Assembly (NCBI RefSeq): GCF_017355915.2
Contig: NZ_JAFEUV020000011.1
Coordinates: forward strand, 62,001-126,000
DNA: 64,000 bases
Reading direction: 5' to 3'
DNA from: Telluribacter roseus
GTDB taxonomy: Bacteria > Bacteroidota > Bacteroidia > Cytophagales > Spirosomataceae
Position numbers and translations under genes: made by a program
Shown: piece after piece, positions 36,955 to 46,480 of the stretch
How positions within the stretch are numbered: the first letter of the stretch is position 1
Layout of the letters: each line of letters starts with the position of its first letter
Notes under the pieces: generated by a model
What the model was told of the DNA's origin: nothing
Seen by the model: only the letters and a program-made list of their open reading frames with translations
Databases searched by the model: none

Positions 36955-37329
36955 TTAAAGATAGGCCGCCAAAATTTCCATCAACTGGTCTACGTCGACG
37001 GGTTTTGACTGGTAAGCATCAGCCCCTGCAGCCAGGCATTTCTCCCGGTCGCCGGTCATGGCCTGAGCCGTCACCGCAACAACCGGGATATGCTTATAGC
37101 GTTGGTCTGCTTTCAGCAGGGGGATGGCTTCGTACCCATCCATGTCTGGCATCATCATGTCTATTAAGATAACGCCAATATTTTCGTGCCAACCCAGCAG
37201 CTCAAAGGCTTCCTTCATACTACCTGCCGAAGCAGTTACGTAGCCTTTGGCTTTGAGTACAGCCGTAAGTGCAAATATATTCCTGCTATCATCATCGATG
37301 ATGAGTATGGTTTTGCCGGATCGGTTCAT
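36955..37329 (-). CDS. Single-domain response regulator
   Basis: A 124-residue receiver domain alone. The acidic pair and phosphorylation site are clear: TILIIDDDSRNIFAL at the N-terminus, Asp57 in VILIDMMMPDMDG, the conserved Lys in YQSKPVDVDQLMEIL. Its sequence is very like the last receiver of the hybrid kinase upstream (NIFxL, DMMMPxMDGYE, GDREKCxAAGAxxY), suggesting duplication or shared phosphorelay. Without an output domain it probably relays phosphate or acts by binding a partner. Confidence 0.9.
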   Translation of the reverse strand: MNRSGKTILIIDDDSRNIFALTAVLKAKGYVTASAGSMKEAFELLGWHENIGVILIDMMMPDMDGYEAIPLLKADQRYKHIPVVAVTAQAMTGDREKCLAAGADAYQSKPVDVDQLMEILAAYL

Positions 37330-37344
37330 GGGGTCATCATTTTA

Positions 37345-40300
37345 TTATTGGTACAACCATACACGCAGCAATGATATCAGCTGGTCTACATCCACTGGTT
37401 TGGTGATGTAGTCAGAGGCACCGGCCGCGATGCATTTTTCGCGGTCACCGGCCATGGCCTTGGCCGTAATGGCTATGATCGGTAGGTTCTTGTACTTATA
37501 GTTTTCCCGTATGCGACGCGTCGACTCGTAGCCATCCATTTCGGGCATCATCATATCCATCAGTACCAGGTCTACCTCATCGTGCTCTTCCAGTTGTTTG
37601 AGCGCGTCCTTGCCGTCGGTCGCCGATACTACGTTCATGTCGTAGGTCTCCAGCGACTTGGACAAAGAGAAGATATTGCGGACATCATCATCCACTACCA
37701 GGACGGTTTTTCCTTTGAGTACTTCCCCGAACTCACCCATTTTCTTGTATCGGCTGGGCTTGGTTTCCTTATTGTTCTCCTCAACCAGGTGGAGAAACAG
37801 GGATACCTCATCCAGGATGCGCTGGTAGGAATGGGCCGTTTTGATTACTATCGAATCAGCATACTGCTTGATCTTTTTCTCCTCGATATGGGATAAGCTA
37901 CGACCAGTAAAGATAATGATTGGCAGATTTTCCAGACCGGGCGTTCTTTTTACCTCTTCCAGAATCTCGTAGGAAGGCTGTGGGTTTTCGCCCATATCCA
38001 GAATCACACAATCTACTTCTTCCTCATTCAGTGCACTAATCCCCTTCGTAACCGAGGTATGGATTTCGGATGCTACGTTGAATGTCTGCAGGAAGTAGGC
38101 GAGCGCCTGGGCATGCTTGGCATTTTCCTCCACGATCATCACCTTTTTGGGGTGCCGGCTGAGGGCTTCCTCAATCTTCGAGAACATCACACTCAGCTTT
38201 TCGAAGGTGACGGGCTTGTCTATGAAGTCCATGGCGCCTTTAGATATGCTCTTACTTTTCACCTGCAGTGATGACATCATATGCACCGGGATCGGACGCG
38301 TTGATAGGTCAGATTTCAGCTCATCCATCACATCCCAGCCACTCTTGACGGGGAGCTGCACATCCAGCAGAATACCGATGGGCAGGTACTGACGGGCCAG
38401 TTCGATCCCCTCATCCCCCCGCACCGAAACAATGCCCTTATAGCCTTTGCTGCGGGTGTAGTCGAGTAGTGAACGGGCAAAGGCGGTATCATCTTCAATG
38501 ATCAGGATCACCTTATCGCCACGTGTAATGGTAGTGCGATCGTCGGGGATGGGTGAAGGTATGATACTACTGATATATTCATCATGGCTTTTTGCAGGCT
38601 TTGCTGCCGTTGCCTCTCCTTTATGGTTGGTTAGTGTAGTCTCCGTACGTACCGCTGGTGTTTCGGGTTTAGCTATGGGTTGTCCCCGGCGTAAGGGCAC
38701 CAACAGCGTAAACTCACTGCCCTTATCTACTTCACTGCTGACCTGGATCTCCCCACCCAGCAGCTTGGCCAGCTCACGGCTTATGGACAAACCAAGACCA
38801 GTACCTCCAAACTGCCGACGCGTGGAGCCATCGGCTTGCTTGAAGGCCTCAAATATGGTCTGGAGCTTGTCGTTGGGAATACCAATACCGGTATCCTTTA
38901 CTTTGAATAGTACCGACTGGCCTTCTTTGACAACATGTAGTTGGACAGAGCCCTTCTTGGTAAACTTGAGGGCATTGGAGATCAGGTTGCGCAGGATCTG
39001 ATCCAGTCGCAGGCGGTCTATTTCAAGGGTGGCAGGTACCTGATCCCCCAAGGTAGCCGAGAACTCGATACCCTTGTCACGGGCTATGGGTGTAAACAGT
39101 GATTCCAGCTCATCGACAACATCCTGTAGCTTTACGTCTGTATATTCCAGATCCATCTTACCTGCCTCAATCTTGGACAAATCCAGAATCTCATCGATCA
39201 GAGTAAGTAGTCCTTTACCCGAAGTCTGGATCACATTGGCGTATTCAATTTGCTCCGTGGTCAGGTTGCTTTCGTGGTTTTCGCTCAGCAGACGTGATAG
39301 CAGCAGGATAGAGTTGAGCGGAGTACGCAGCTCGTGCGACATATTGGCCAGGAACTCCGATTTGTACTTAGTACTTTGGGCCAGTTCCTCGGCCTTGGCC
39401 TGAATATCAAAGTTACGCTCCAGGATAAGCTCGTTCTTTTCTTCCAGCTGACGGCTTCTTTCTTCAAGTTCCTGGTTGGCCTGCTGGAGCTCTTCCTGCT
39501 GTACCTTCAGCTCCTCTTCGGATGCCTGCAGCTTTTCGGCCTGTGCCTCCAGTTCGGCGTTGATATTTTCAAGTTCGCTGTGCTGGGCCTGTAGTTCTTC
39601 GGCCTGGGCCTGGGTTTCTTCCAGGAGTTCCTGTACGCGTTCGCGGTTCTGGGCAGCGTTGATGGCGATGCCGAGGTTGAAGGAAACGGCATCCAGGAAT
39701 GTTTTCTTGGTGGTGGAGTAGCCCTGCAGGGACGCGAGTTCTACTACTCCTTTGATGACATTGTTGTAGACAATCGGAACGGCAATGACTGACTTAGGCT
39801 TTATTTCTCCGGATACCAGACTTAGCGTATAATCGTCGGGAGCCAGATCCGTCACTTCCATCATTCTTGCTGATTGGGCACACTGTCCGGCCATTCCCTC
39901 GCCAAACTGCAGGGGCTTTCTGTTTTCCAGCATTAGCGCGTAGCCACTCGTGCGTTCCAGATTACCCTCGCTGTTGATGATATAAAAGGCTCCTACCTGA
40001 CTATTGGAATATTCAGTAATGAAGTCCAGCGAATTCTGAGCCAGGGTACGTATGTCCTGTTCGGCAATGATACGTTCGTTGAGCGCCGCTATACCCGACT
40101 GCAGCCATTCTTTTTCGGAGAGCTGCGTGAAAGAGTAATCCAGCGATGCAGCCATCTTATTCAGCGAACTGGCAATGCCTCCCAGTGCGTCTTCGCCCTC
40201 GTCCGTTACTTTTACTTTATAGTTTCCGGATGATATCTGTTCGGCGATCTCCTCTATGATGGTTAGTCTTTTGGATATTTCTTCGTCTTTATCCTGGAGT

Positions 40301-40938
40301 TCTTTCTGAAGTTGCAGCCTTTTTTCAAAGTCGGAGTTTACCCGGAAGAACGAAACCGCCGTAACCAGAATGGCCAGCAGCGAAGCAATGACAATGAATA
40401 TGGGAGTGGTAGTAGAGAACTGCTTAAGCTCGTCGGTGCGGCTGGCCAGTAAATCTCTTTCACGGCTGGCCATTTCATCAATCACCGCACGTAGCTGGAC
40501 CATGGTGGTTCTACCGCTTTCGAGGTCGGCCAGGGGTAACTGCCCCGTACTTTCATACCTGAATATTACATCCTGCAGGATATTAAAGCGCTTATCAAGC
40601 AATGCCCTCAGAGAAGCCGCACTACGCTGCTGATCTTCATTATCTCCTACGAGAGCTTCCACCCTTCGGTAGGATTGCAGCGCTCTTTCACGCGACTCAT
40701 TGTAGGGGTCCAGGTAGCGCTTATCGTGGGTGAGCAGGTAGCCGCGTTGTCCGGCCTCACCGTCCTTGGCGGCTAGTACAATGGCATCGAGCTCCTTGAT
40801 GATCGTGTTGGTCTGCGTGACCAGGTCAGAGCTATACAGCAGATTACGGATGCTTATGTAGGAAGCAACCGAACTAATGGTCAGTAGTATAAGTGAAATG
40901 CCGTACCCAACCAGCAGGTTACGTTTGAATGGATTCAT
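37345..40938 (-). CDS. Large hybrid histidine kinase: CHASE3-HAMP-GAF-HisKA-HATPase with three receivers
   Basis: A 1197-residue inner-membrane kinase. Transmembrane helices at about 8-27 and 172-193 flank a CHASE3 sensor (DGEAGQRGYLLTHDKRYLDPY). HAMP follows (about 200-265), then GAF (about 285-420), a long coiled coil of EELQAQ/ELEAQAEKL repeats, and HisKA with the phospho-accepting His in FLANMSHELRTPLN. The ATPase has GTGLGLSIS. Three C-terminal receivers follow: first with GILLDVQLPVKSGWD, second with the altered DCVILDMGENP, third with LVLMDMMMPEMDGYE. It is the second gene of a minus-strand operon with a receiver-kinase, receiver, CheR and CheB. The signal sensed is unknown. Confidence 0.92.
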   Translation of the reverse strand: MNPFKRNLLVGYGISLILLTISSVASYISIRNLLYSSDLVTQTNTIIKELDAIVLAAKDGEAGQRGYLLTHDKRYLDPYNESRERALQSYRRVEALVGDNEDQQRSAASLRALLDKRFNILQDVIFRYESTGQLPLADLESGRTTMVQLRAVIDEMASRERDLLASRTDELKQFSTTTPIFIVIASLLAILVTAVSFFRVNSDFEKRLQLQKELQDKDEEISKRLTIIEEIAEQISSGNYKVKVTDEGEDALGGIASSLNKMAASLDYSFTQLSEKEWLQSGIAALNERIIAEQDIRTLAQNSLDFITEYSNSQVGAFYIINSEGNLERTSGYALMLENRKPLQFGEGMAGQCAQSARMMEVTDLAPDDYTLSLVSGEIKPKSVIAVPIVYNNVIKGVVELASLQGYSTTKKTFLDAVSFNLGIAINAAQNRERVQELLEETQAQAEELQAQHSELENINAELEAQAEKLQASEEELKVQQEELQQANQELEERSRQLEEKNELILERNFDIQAKAEELAQSTKYKSEFLANMSHELRTPLNSILLLSRLLSENHESNLTTEQIEYANVIQTSGKGLLTLIDEILDLSKIEAGKMDLEYTDVKLQDVVDELESLFTPIARDKGIEFSATLGDQVPATLEIDRLRLDQILRNLISNALKFTKKGSVQLHVVKEGQSVLFKVKDTGIGIPNDKLQTIFEAFKQADGSTRRQFGGTGLGLSISRELAKLLGGEIQVSSEVDKGSEFTLLVPLRRGQPIAKPETPAVRTETTLTNHKGEATAAKPAKSHDEYISSIIPSPIPDDRTTITRGDKVILIIEDDTAFARSLLDYTRSKGYKGIVSVRGDEGIELARQYLPIGILLDVQLPVKSGWDVMDELKSDLSTRPIPVHMMSSLQVKSKSISKGAMDFIDKPVTFEKLSVMFSKIEEALSRHPKKVMIVEENAKHAQALAYFLQTFNVASEIHTSVTKGISALNEEEVDCVILDMGENPQPSYEILEEVKRTPGLENLPIIIFTGRSLSHIEEKKIKQYADSIVIKTAHSYQRILDEVSLFLHLVEENNKETKPSRYKKMGEFGEVLKGKTVLVVDDDVRNIFSLSKSLETYDMNVVSATDGKDALKQLEEHDEVDLVLMDMMMPEMDGYESTRRIRENYKYKNLPIIAITAKAMAGDREKCIAAGASDYITKPVDVDQLISLLRVWLYQ

Positions 40939-40957
40939 GAGGGGTTATGGTATTAGG

Positions 40958-42217
40958 TTATTCAGCGGGAACAAATAATTCGGTTTGACGTACGGGCAGC
41001 ACGATGATAAACGTAGTGCCTCCGCCATCTTTGCTTCTGGCACTGATCAGCCCGTTATGTTTTTCAATGATTTTTTTGACAATGGCCAGGCCGATACCGG
41101 TTCCTTCGTACTCGGTCCGGGAGTGCAGGCGCTGAAAAATGCTGAAAATTTTATCGAGGTACATCTCGTTAAAGCCAATCCCATTGTCTTGAACGAATAT
41201 CCGCAGGTACTCACCCGTATCGGTGGTAGCCGAGGCGGTCAGGGACTTCTCAGTGATGAACTCAGCCCAGATCCTGACAACCGGAGGCAACTCGCTCTTC
41301 GAAAACTTCAGGGCGTTACTGATCAGGTTCTGGAACAACTGGCGCATCTGACCGGGTATAGCTTCTACCCTGGGTATTTCATCACAATGTATCCGGGCCT
41401 GCTTTTCTTCGATGGAAAGTTCGAGTGCCTGTATGGTTTCATGAATGATAGCATTCAGGTTTACCTCCGAAAAAAATGTTTCGGCTGATAGCTTTGAATA
41501 GTTGAGCAGATCGTTGATCAGGTTACGCATCCGCTCGGACGACGCATTAATCTTCTTCATAAGTTCGGCCGCCTCATCTATATGACTCAGGTACTTCTCG
41601 TCAATGATGTGCCCAAACGTGATGATTTTTCGGAGAGGCTCCTGGAGGTCGTGTGAGGCCAGTGAAGCAAACTGAGCCAGTTCCACATTTCGGATTTCCA
41701 GATCCTTGTTCAGCTGCAGTAACTCTAAGGTGCGGTCCCGTACCTTTTCTTCGAGCAGCAGATTCATCTGCTCTACGGCTTCCTGCGCCTTTTTCCGGGT
41801 TTCTATTTCTTCCTTCAGCGCTTTCTGTACCGACTGCAGCTCACGGGTCTGCTCATAGAGTTTATAAAAGGTCTTAACTTTGAGCAGCAGCAGATCCGGA
41901 TCAAAAGGCTTGGTGATATAATCTACGCCACCCGATTCGTAACCTTTGGTGATGAAGCGCTTATCTATATTGACAGCAGATAAGAATATAATAGGGATGT
42001 CCCTGGTTTTGCTGTACCCGGTGATGGTTTCGGCTACCTCAAAGCCGTCCATGCCGGGCATTTGCACATCCAGAATGATCAACGCATACTCCTTTTTTAG
42101 AATCTTAAGTAGTGCCTCCTCACCCGAAGTTGCGGTATCCACTTCGTATAGATTGAGTTGTAGAAGCGTTTTGAGCGAAAATAAATTTTCCTGTTTGTCG
42201 TCAACAATAAGGATCAT
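40958..42217 (-). CDS. Receiver-histidine kinase (REC-HisKA-HATPase)
   Basis: A 419-residue soluble protein. An N-terminal receiver (MILIVDDKQENLFSL, phosphorylation site in ALIILDVQMPGMDGFE) is followed by a coiled-coil linker, HisKA with the phospho-accepting His in FASLASHDLQEPLRKI, and an ATPase domain with DNGIGFNEMYLDKIF and GTGIGLAIV. The input receiver suggests it is controlled by phosphate from another kinase, probably the hybrid kinase encoded 19 bp downstream. First gene of the minus-strand signalling operon. Confidence 0.92.
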   Translation of the reverse strand: MILIVDDKQENLFSLKTLLQLNLYEVDTATSGEEALLKILKKEYALIILDVQMPGMDGFEVAETITGYSKTRDIPIIFLSAVNIDKRFITKGYESGGVDYITKPFDPDLLLLKVKTFYKLYEQTRELQSVQKALKEEIETRKKAQEAVEQMNLLLEEKVRDRTLELLQLNKDLEIRNVELAQFASLASHDLQEPLRKIITFGHIIDEKYLSHIDEAAELMKKINASSERMRNLINDLLNYSKLSAETFFSEVNLNAIIHETIQALELSIEEKQARIHCDEIPRVEAIPGQMRQLFQNLISNALKFSKSELPPVVRIWAEFITEKSLTASATTDTGEYLRIFVQDNGIGFNEMYLDKIFSIFQRLHSRTEYEGTGIGLAIVKKIIEKHNGLISARSKDGGGTTFIIVLPVRQTELFVPAE

Positions 42218-42752
42218 GCGTGCCTGAGAACTTACCTTCCATAAACTAGTATTTCGGGTAAATAGATTTTATAGTTGTCTGTTGATACCTGATTTATTGC
42301 AATTTGTCATTATTCTTATCGTGTACAATAGCTTAAACAGAGAAAGCCGAAGTACTCTTCACGGATTCTATCAGCCCCAGTAGTAGCTGATGTCCTGGTA
42401 GAGTTACCGAGCCTTCAGTAGCTGGTAATAAGAAGTATTGTCCCTGGTTAGGGCTTCACAGTCAGAGGGGGATCGCCTGATCCACTACCGGCAGCACAAG
42501 GCACAGGTCAGGCAGAGCCGGGGCGGTATACCCTTCGTTAGATTAACGATATACCGCTCTCAATGACAAATATACTACGATACATCTTTCTTTATGCATG
42601 AAAAGGCGATGAATAAGTCTACTGTAGTAAACTACCCGTAGTGGGTGCAAAGGATTTATCATATTATGATAATATATAGCAGACTCCTACGTGGGCCGTT
42701 CGAGTAGAGTGGTAGTAGATAGATAGGGGCATCAGCCGTACCTGCGTGTACG
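42218..42752. other. Non-coding region with a nested hairpin
   Basis: About 535 bases without a supported gene between the start of the signalling operon and the end of the AraC gene. It holds a nested inverted repeat at 42523-42557 (outer GCGGTATA with TATACCGC, inner CGTTA with TAACG). No T tract follows on either strand, so it is not a simple terminator. Confidence 0.4.
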
Positions 42753-43736
42753 TTAGTGTAATTCGCTGGGTAGGTACTTGAAGTATTTCTTGAATGCAGC
42801 CGTAAAATGGGCGTGGTTGCGGTATCCGACCAGGTGGGCAATTTCACCAATGGATTTCTCCTGTTCGAGTAGCCAGTTTCGGGCCAGTTCCATGCGCTGC
42901 TGCAGTACAAATCCGTAGATGGTATTACCTACCTGCTCCTTAAAGTCTTTTTTGAGTCGGAACTCGTTTAGCCCAATCATTCGGGCCAGTTCGGTAATGG
43001 TGGGGGGGCTTTGGTAGGTTTCCTCCAGTATGCGCTTAGCTTCCTCGATCTTTTGCCAGTCGCTCCCTTTGGATGTACTTCTTTGCAACGCTGTCGCATT
43101 GATCTGTTCGATCTGAAGCATCAGCAGCTCAATAACCTTTGATTCAATGAATAACTTTTTGAGGTCTCCGCACCGGTCACAGTGTTGTATTTCACTGATC
43201 ACCCTGCGCATGGCCGGTGTGATGGGCATGTTCTGAGGAGTCATGTAGGTACATTGGCCTGCCTGTATACCCTGAGCAAAGGACTGATGCAGAGCACTGT
43301 CGGGAGCTATCAGGTGGAAGTATACCTCCCTCGGAATCCAGATGGTGAAGTAATTGAGTGTTTGAGCCGAGGTGTGGCAATCAAAGGTGCGCTGGGAGTT
43401 GGGCTGGTAGCAGATCGTGTGCTGATTGGGCGAAAACTGACGTTCGTCCGTTTGCCCTTTCGCTTCGATCATACCTCCGCCTTCGAGTAAGAAATGGAGC
43501 TGAACGCCCTCGCCCTCGACCTGTTTTTCTAGCCGAACCTGATCTTTTAATTGAAAATCAACCTGACAAATAAGAAAAGGACCCGCCTGGGTTTGTTCAT
43601 CCACAATCTGACTACCATCCGCCAGGTTTACGGTATTACACGTTTCTACCAGACCGCTCACTTCGCTCTGCGGATCCCCGATGTTCTGGTGACACAGCCA
43701 GCATTCAGTTCCGCTTACTTGAACAGCCACTTTCAT
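42753..43736 (-). CDS. AraC-family regulator, PchR-like
   Basis: A 327-residue protein. The N-terminal 215 residues are a ligand-binding region of the type seen in siderophore-responsive PchR proteins (LEKQVEGEGVQLHFLLEGGG, FSPNQHTICYQPNSQRTF). The C-terminal 100 residues hold two helix-turn-helix units: TITELARMIGLNEFRLKKDFKE and SIGEIAHLVGYRNHAHFTAAFKKYF. It is divergent from the siderophore-type TonB receptor at 43838, separated by about 100 bp, and by analogy with PchR/FptA is expected to activate that receptor when its siderophore is present. Confidence 0.88.
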   Translation of the reverse strand: MKVAVQVSGTECWLCHQNIGDPQSEVSGLVETCNTVNLADGSQIVDEQTQAGPFLICQVDFQLKDQVRLEKQVEGEGVQLHFLLEGGGMIEAKGQTDERQFSPNQHTICYQPNSQRTFDCHTSAQTLNYFTIWIPREVYFHLIAPDSALHQSFAQGIQAGQCTYMTPQNMPITPAMRRVISEIQHCDRCGDLKKLFIESKVIELLMLQIEQINATALQRSTSKGSDWQKIEEAKRILEETYQSPPTITELARMIGLNEFRLKKDFKEQVGNTIYGFVLQQRMELARNWLLEQEKSIGEIAHLVGYRNHAHFTAAFKKYFKYLPSELH

Positions 43737-43813
43737 AGAAATTTCCTTTTACGATATAATTTGTCCGGATTACGATAACACCCTGCACAAATGTAGTAAC
43801 ATCTTTGCACAAG

Positions 43814-43833
43814 TTTATAATTAGTCTAAATAA
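43814..43833 (+). promoter_or_regulatory. Putative iron-responsive operator before the second siderophore receptor
   Basis: TTTATAATTAGTCTAAATAA contains the palindrome TTAGTCTAA and ends 4 bases before the ATG at 43838. A CTTTGC element at 43803-43808 resembles the -7 box. The arrangement and sequence match the site at 24861 (18 of 20 bases). Confidence 0.55.
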
Positions 43834-43837
43834 GAAA

Positions 43838-46363
43838 ATGATAAATAAAGTTTACCTCATCTGTTTACTAATGCTTCTCGCACGGCTTAGCTGGGCACAA
43901 AATCAACTTTCTACTATACAGGGTAAAGTACTGGACGAAACCGGAAGTCCGATCCCGATGGCTTCGGTCATCCTGGAAGGAACCCGCTACGGAGCATCTT
44001 CTAATGAGTCAGGCTTTTTCAAAATGACCAGAGTACCCAACGGGCAGTACAAGATTATCGTATCAAGCATTGGTTACGAAACGACTAGTAAGAAGGTAGA
44101 GGTAAGCGGAGATGAGGTCGTGAGTCTTACTTTCAGAATAGTCACTTCGGCCAATGAACTGGAAGGTGTGGAAGTATTTGGTGCCCGGGACCGGCAACCC
44201 GATAAGCTAGACGCCATTACCCGCCTGCCCCTGAAGCCCAGCGACCAGATCCAGAGTATCTCGGTTATATCTAACAAACTGATCGAACAGCAGGGGGCTC
44301 TCTCCGTCATAGAAGGGGTACGGAACGTACCGGGGGTATATACCTACGCTACCTACGGGGGTGTGAAGGAAAGTATATCGGCCCGGGGCTTCCGGGGCAT
44401 ACCTACCCTGAAGAATGGCGTACGCGTAATGACCGACTTCAGGGGTATGGGATACCCTACGGACATGCAGGGTGTAGAGAATATACAAGTGATAAAAGGT
44501 ACTTCGTCAGTAACGCAGGGATTGGGGCAATCGTCGGGCTCGGCTACTGACCTGGGCGCACCGGGTGGACTGGTGAACGTAGTCACAAAAACACCAAAGT
44601 TCATCAATACCGGGACGGCGTCGCTTAGAGCCGGTAGCTTCAACCTGTTCCGTCCTACCTTTGATGTACAGGGGGTACTGAATCCCGCCAGGACCATTGC
44701 ATTTCGTCTGAACGGGGCCTACCAGAACGGCGGTAAGTTCCGCAAGGGTATGGATAAAGAATCCTTCTACATCAACCCATCGCTGGCATTCAGACCGGAC
44801 GAAAAAACGATGGTTACGCTGGAGATGGATTACTACAATGTCAATGAAACCATCGACGCCGGTACCGTGAACCTGTCGGTGCTGCCCAACCCGGCTTTTG
44901 ATCCTAGCCGTCCGGCCAACAGCCGCAATGCAAGGTACCTGACCAACATGACCAACGATATCTATGACCTGCCTACGGATCGTATGCTGGGTTTCAAATC
45001 GGATATCTCTTCGGTACGGCACAGTACCTATACCGCCAGCTTCCGCCGCTACCTGGATCTGGACAATAAGCTCTACGTACGGGGAGCCATCTACCGCTCC
45101 ATCTATGATGCCGATGCCATTCGTACTGCTTTGACACCTTTGGCGAGCCGTAAAGACACGAACGATGTACATGTTAACCTTTATACCCGATCAATTAGCC
45201 ATAACCAGCCACGCCTCGACAAAAACATGGTGATCCAGATTGACCTCGTGGGTGAAAAGATCCAGACGGGGGCTATTACCCATACCTTTATGGTGGGAGC
45301 CGACTATAAGGTGACGGACCTGACCGAGTACGCGTATAACACCATCAGCATACCCGGCGTCATCAATGTCTTTGATCCGACCACAATCTCCAATACGCTA
45401 CCCTTCGGTACACCTAACTTTACCAAGTCGGGCGAGACGATCAGTAAAACGACTAATATGGGGATGACGGTGCAGGATGTAATCTCGGTGGCGGAATGGA
45501 TGAAGGTATTCGGAGGTCTGCGATTCAGTACCAACCAGAGCAGCTCGCCCCTTAATCCGGCCTTTACCCGAACCCAGTTCTGGAATCCGCTGGCGGGCAT
45601 CATGGTAACGGCCAAAAAAGGACTGAACCTGTTTGCCTCCTACACCAACAGTACCCGCCCCGAAAACGTGAGCCAGATCGACGAAGCTGGCAATACCTTT
45701 GGCAACAGCTACATCACCCAGTGGGAAACCGGGGTTAAATCGGACTGGCTGGACAATCGCCTGCGCTTTAACCTGACCCTGTACCGGATCGAGCAGAAGA
45801 ACATCATCGAGCAGCTGTACGACATCAATAACAACGCCATTACTGTGAACGGCCGTAACGTGTACCGGGCCAGTGGGGATGATCGCCGCCAGGGCGTAGA
45901 GGTAGAGCTGACCGGACGTATTTTGGAAAATCTGGAAGCTATCATTGGGTACTCCCACATTGATGCCGAATACCGCCGTACCAACGTAAACGTAGAAGGC
46001 TCGGCTCCTAACAATACCCCCCGCCATACCTTTAACGGTTGGTTGAACTACACCTTAGTAAGAGGTATTGCCAAAGGACTTAATGTAGGTGCGGGAGTAT
46101 ACTACCTCGGCGAGCGCCCTTACAACGACTGGACCCAGGTGGGCTACACGACCCACGGCCTCGACACCAGCAAGGAGCCCTGGTTTAACAAAGCCTATAC
46201 ACTTCTGAATGCGCAGGTTGGCTACCAGGTGAATCGCCAGTGGGGCGTGAGGCTGTATGCCAACAACATCCTGGATACCGTCGGCTATGATGCCTACCGG
46301 ACCTCATTCATTGACCGGATCCAGCCCCGCAACTTTTCGGGCAGCCTGACGTATAAGTTCTGA
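43838..46363 (+). CDS. TonB-dependent siderophore receptor
   Basis: I prefer the ATG at 43838, which opens a clean signal peptide (MINKVYLICLLMLLARLSWA) and puts the operator just upstream, over the in-frame ATG at 43805. The 841-residue product has a carboxypeptidase-like domain (about 25-105), a siderophore-receptor plug (LKPSDQIQSISVISNKLIEQQ, VPGVYTYATYGGVKESISARG, GVENIQVIKGTSSVTQGLGQ, LVNVVTKTP) and a barrel ending RNFSGSLTYKF. It is divergent from a PchR-like AraC gene. It probably imports a ferric siderophore, though the neighbouring Cys/His-rich propeller protein leaves other metals open. Confidence 0.9.
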   Translation: MINKVYLICLLMLLARLSWAQNQLSTIQGKVLDETGSPIPMASVILEGTRYGASSNESGFFKMTRVPNGQYKIIVSSIGYETTSKKVEVSGDEVVSLTFRIVTSANELEGVEVFGARDRQPDKLDAITRLPLKPSDQIQSISVISNKLIEQQGALSVIEGVRNVPGVYTYATYGGVKESISARGFRGIPTLKNGVRVMTDFRGMGYPTDMQGVENIQVIKGTSSVTQGLGQSSGSATDLGAPGGLVNVVTKTPKFINTGTASLRAGSFNLFRPTFDVQGVLNPARTIAFRLNGAYQNGGKFRKGMDKESFYINPSLAFRPDEKTMVTLEMDYYNVNETIDAGTVNLSVLPNPAFDPSRPANSRNARYLTNMTNDIYDLPTDRMLGFKSDISSVRHSTYTASFRRYLDLDNKLYVRGAIYRSIYDADAIRTALTPLASRKDTNDVHVNLYTRSISHNQPRLDKNMVIQIDLVGEKIQTGAITHTFMVGADYKVTDLTEYAYNTISIPGVINVFDPTTISNTLPFGTPNFTKSGETISKTTNMGMTVQDVISVAEWMKVFGGLRFSTNQSSSPLNPAFTRTQFWNPLAGIMVTAKKGLNLFASYTNSTRPENVSQIDEAGNTFGNSYITQWETGVKSDWLDNRLRFNLTLYRIEQKNIIEQLYDINNNAITVNGRNVYRASGDDRRQGVEVELTGRILENLEAIIGYSHIDAEYRRTNVNVEGSAPNNTPRHTFNGWLNYTLVRGIAKGLNVGAGVYYLGERPYNDWTQVGYTTHGLDTSKEPWFNKAYTLLNAQVGYQVNRQWGVRLYANNILDTVGYDAYRTSFIDRIQPRNFSGSLTYKF

Positions 46364-46385
46364 TCTTTAAATAATATAAAAATGT

Positions 46386-46430
46386 AAGGAGTGGAGATGC
46401 TAAATTTTAGTTTTTTCTCCACTCCTTTGC
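46386..46430 (+). terminator. Hairpin after the siderophore receptor
   Basis: AAGGAGTGGAGA pairs perfectly with TCTCCACTCCTT around an 18-base T-rich loop. Only a short T stretch follows, so termination may be partial and allow read-through into the next gene. Confidence 0.55.
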
Positions 46431-46480
46431 GATGAAAAGTACAAATCTGACGTTCAATACTAAAACCCCAACAATCTACC

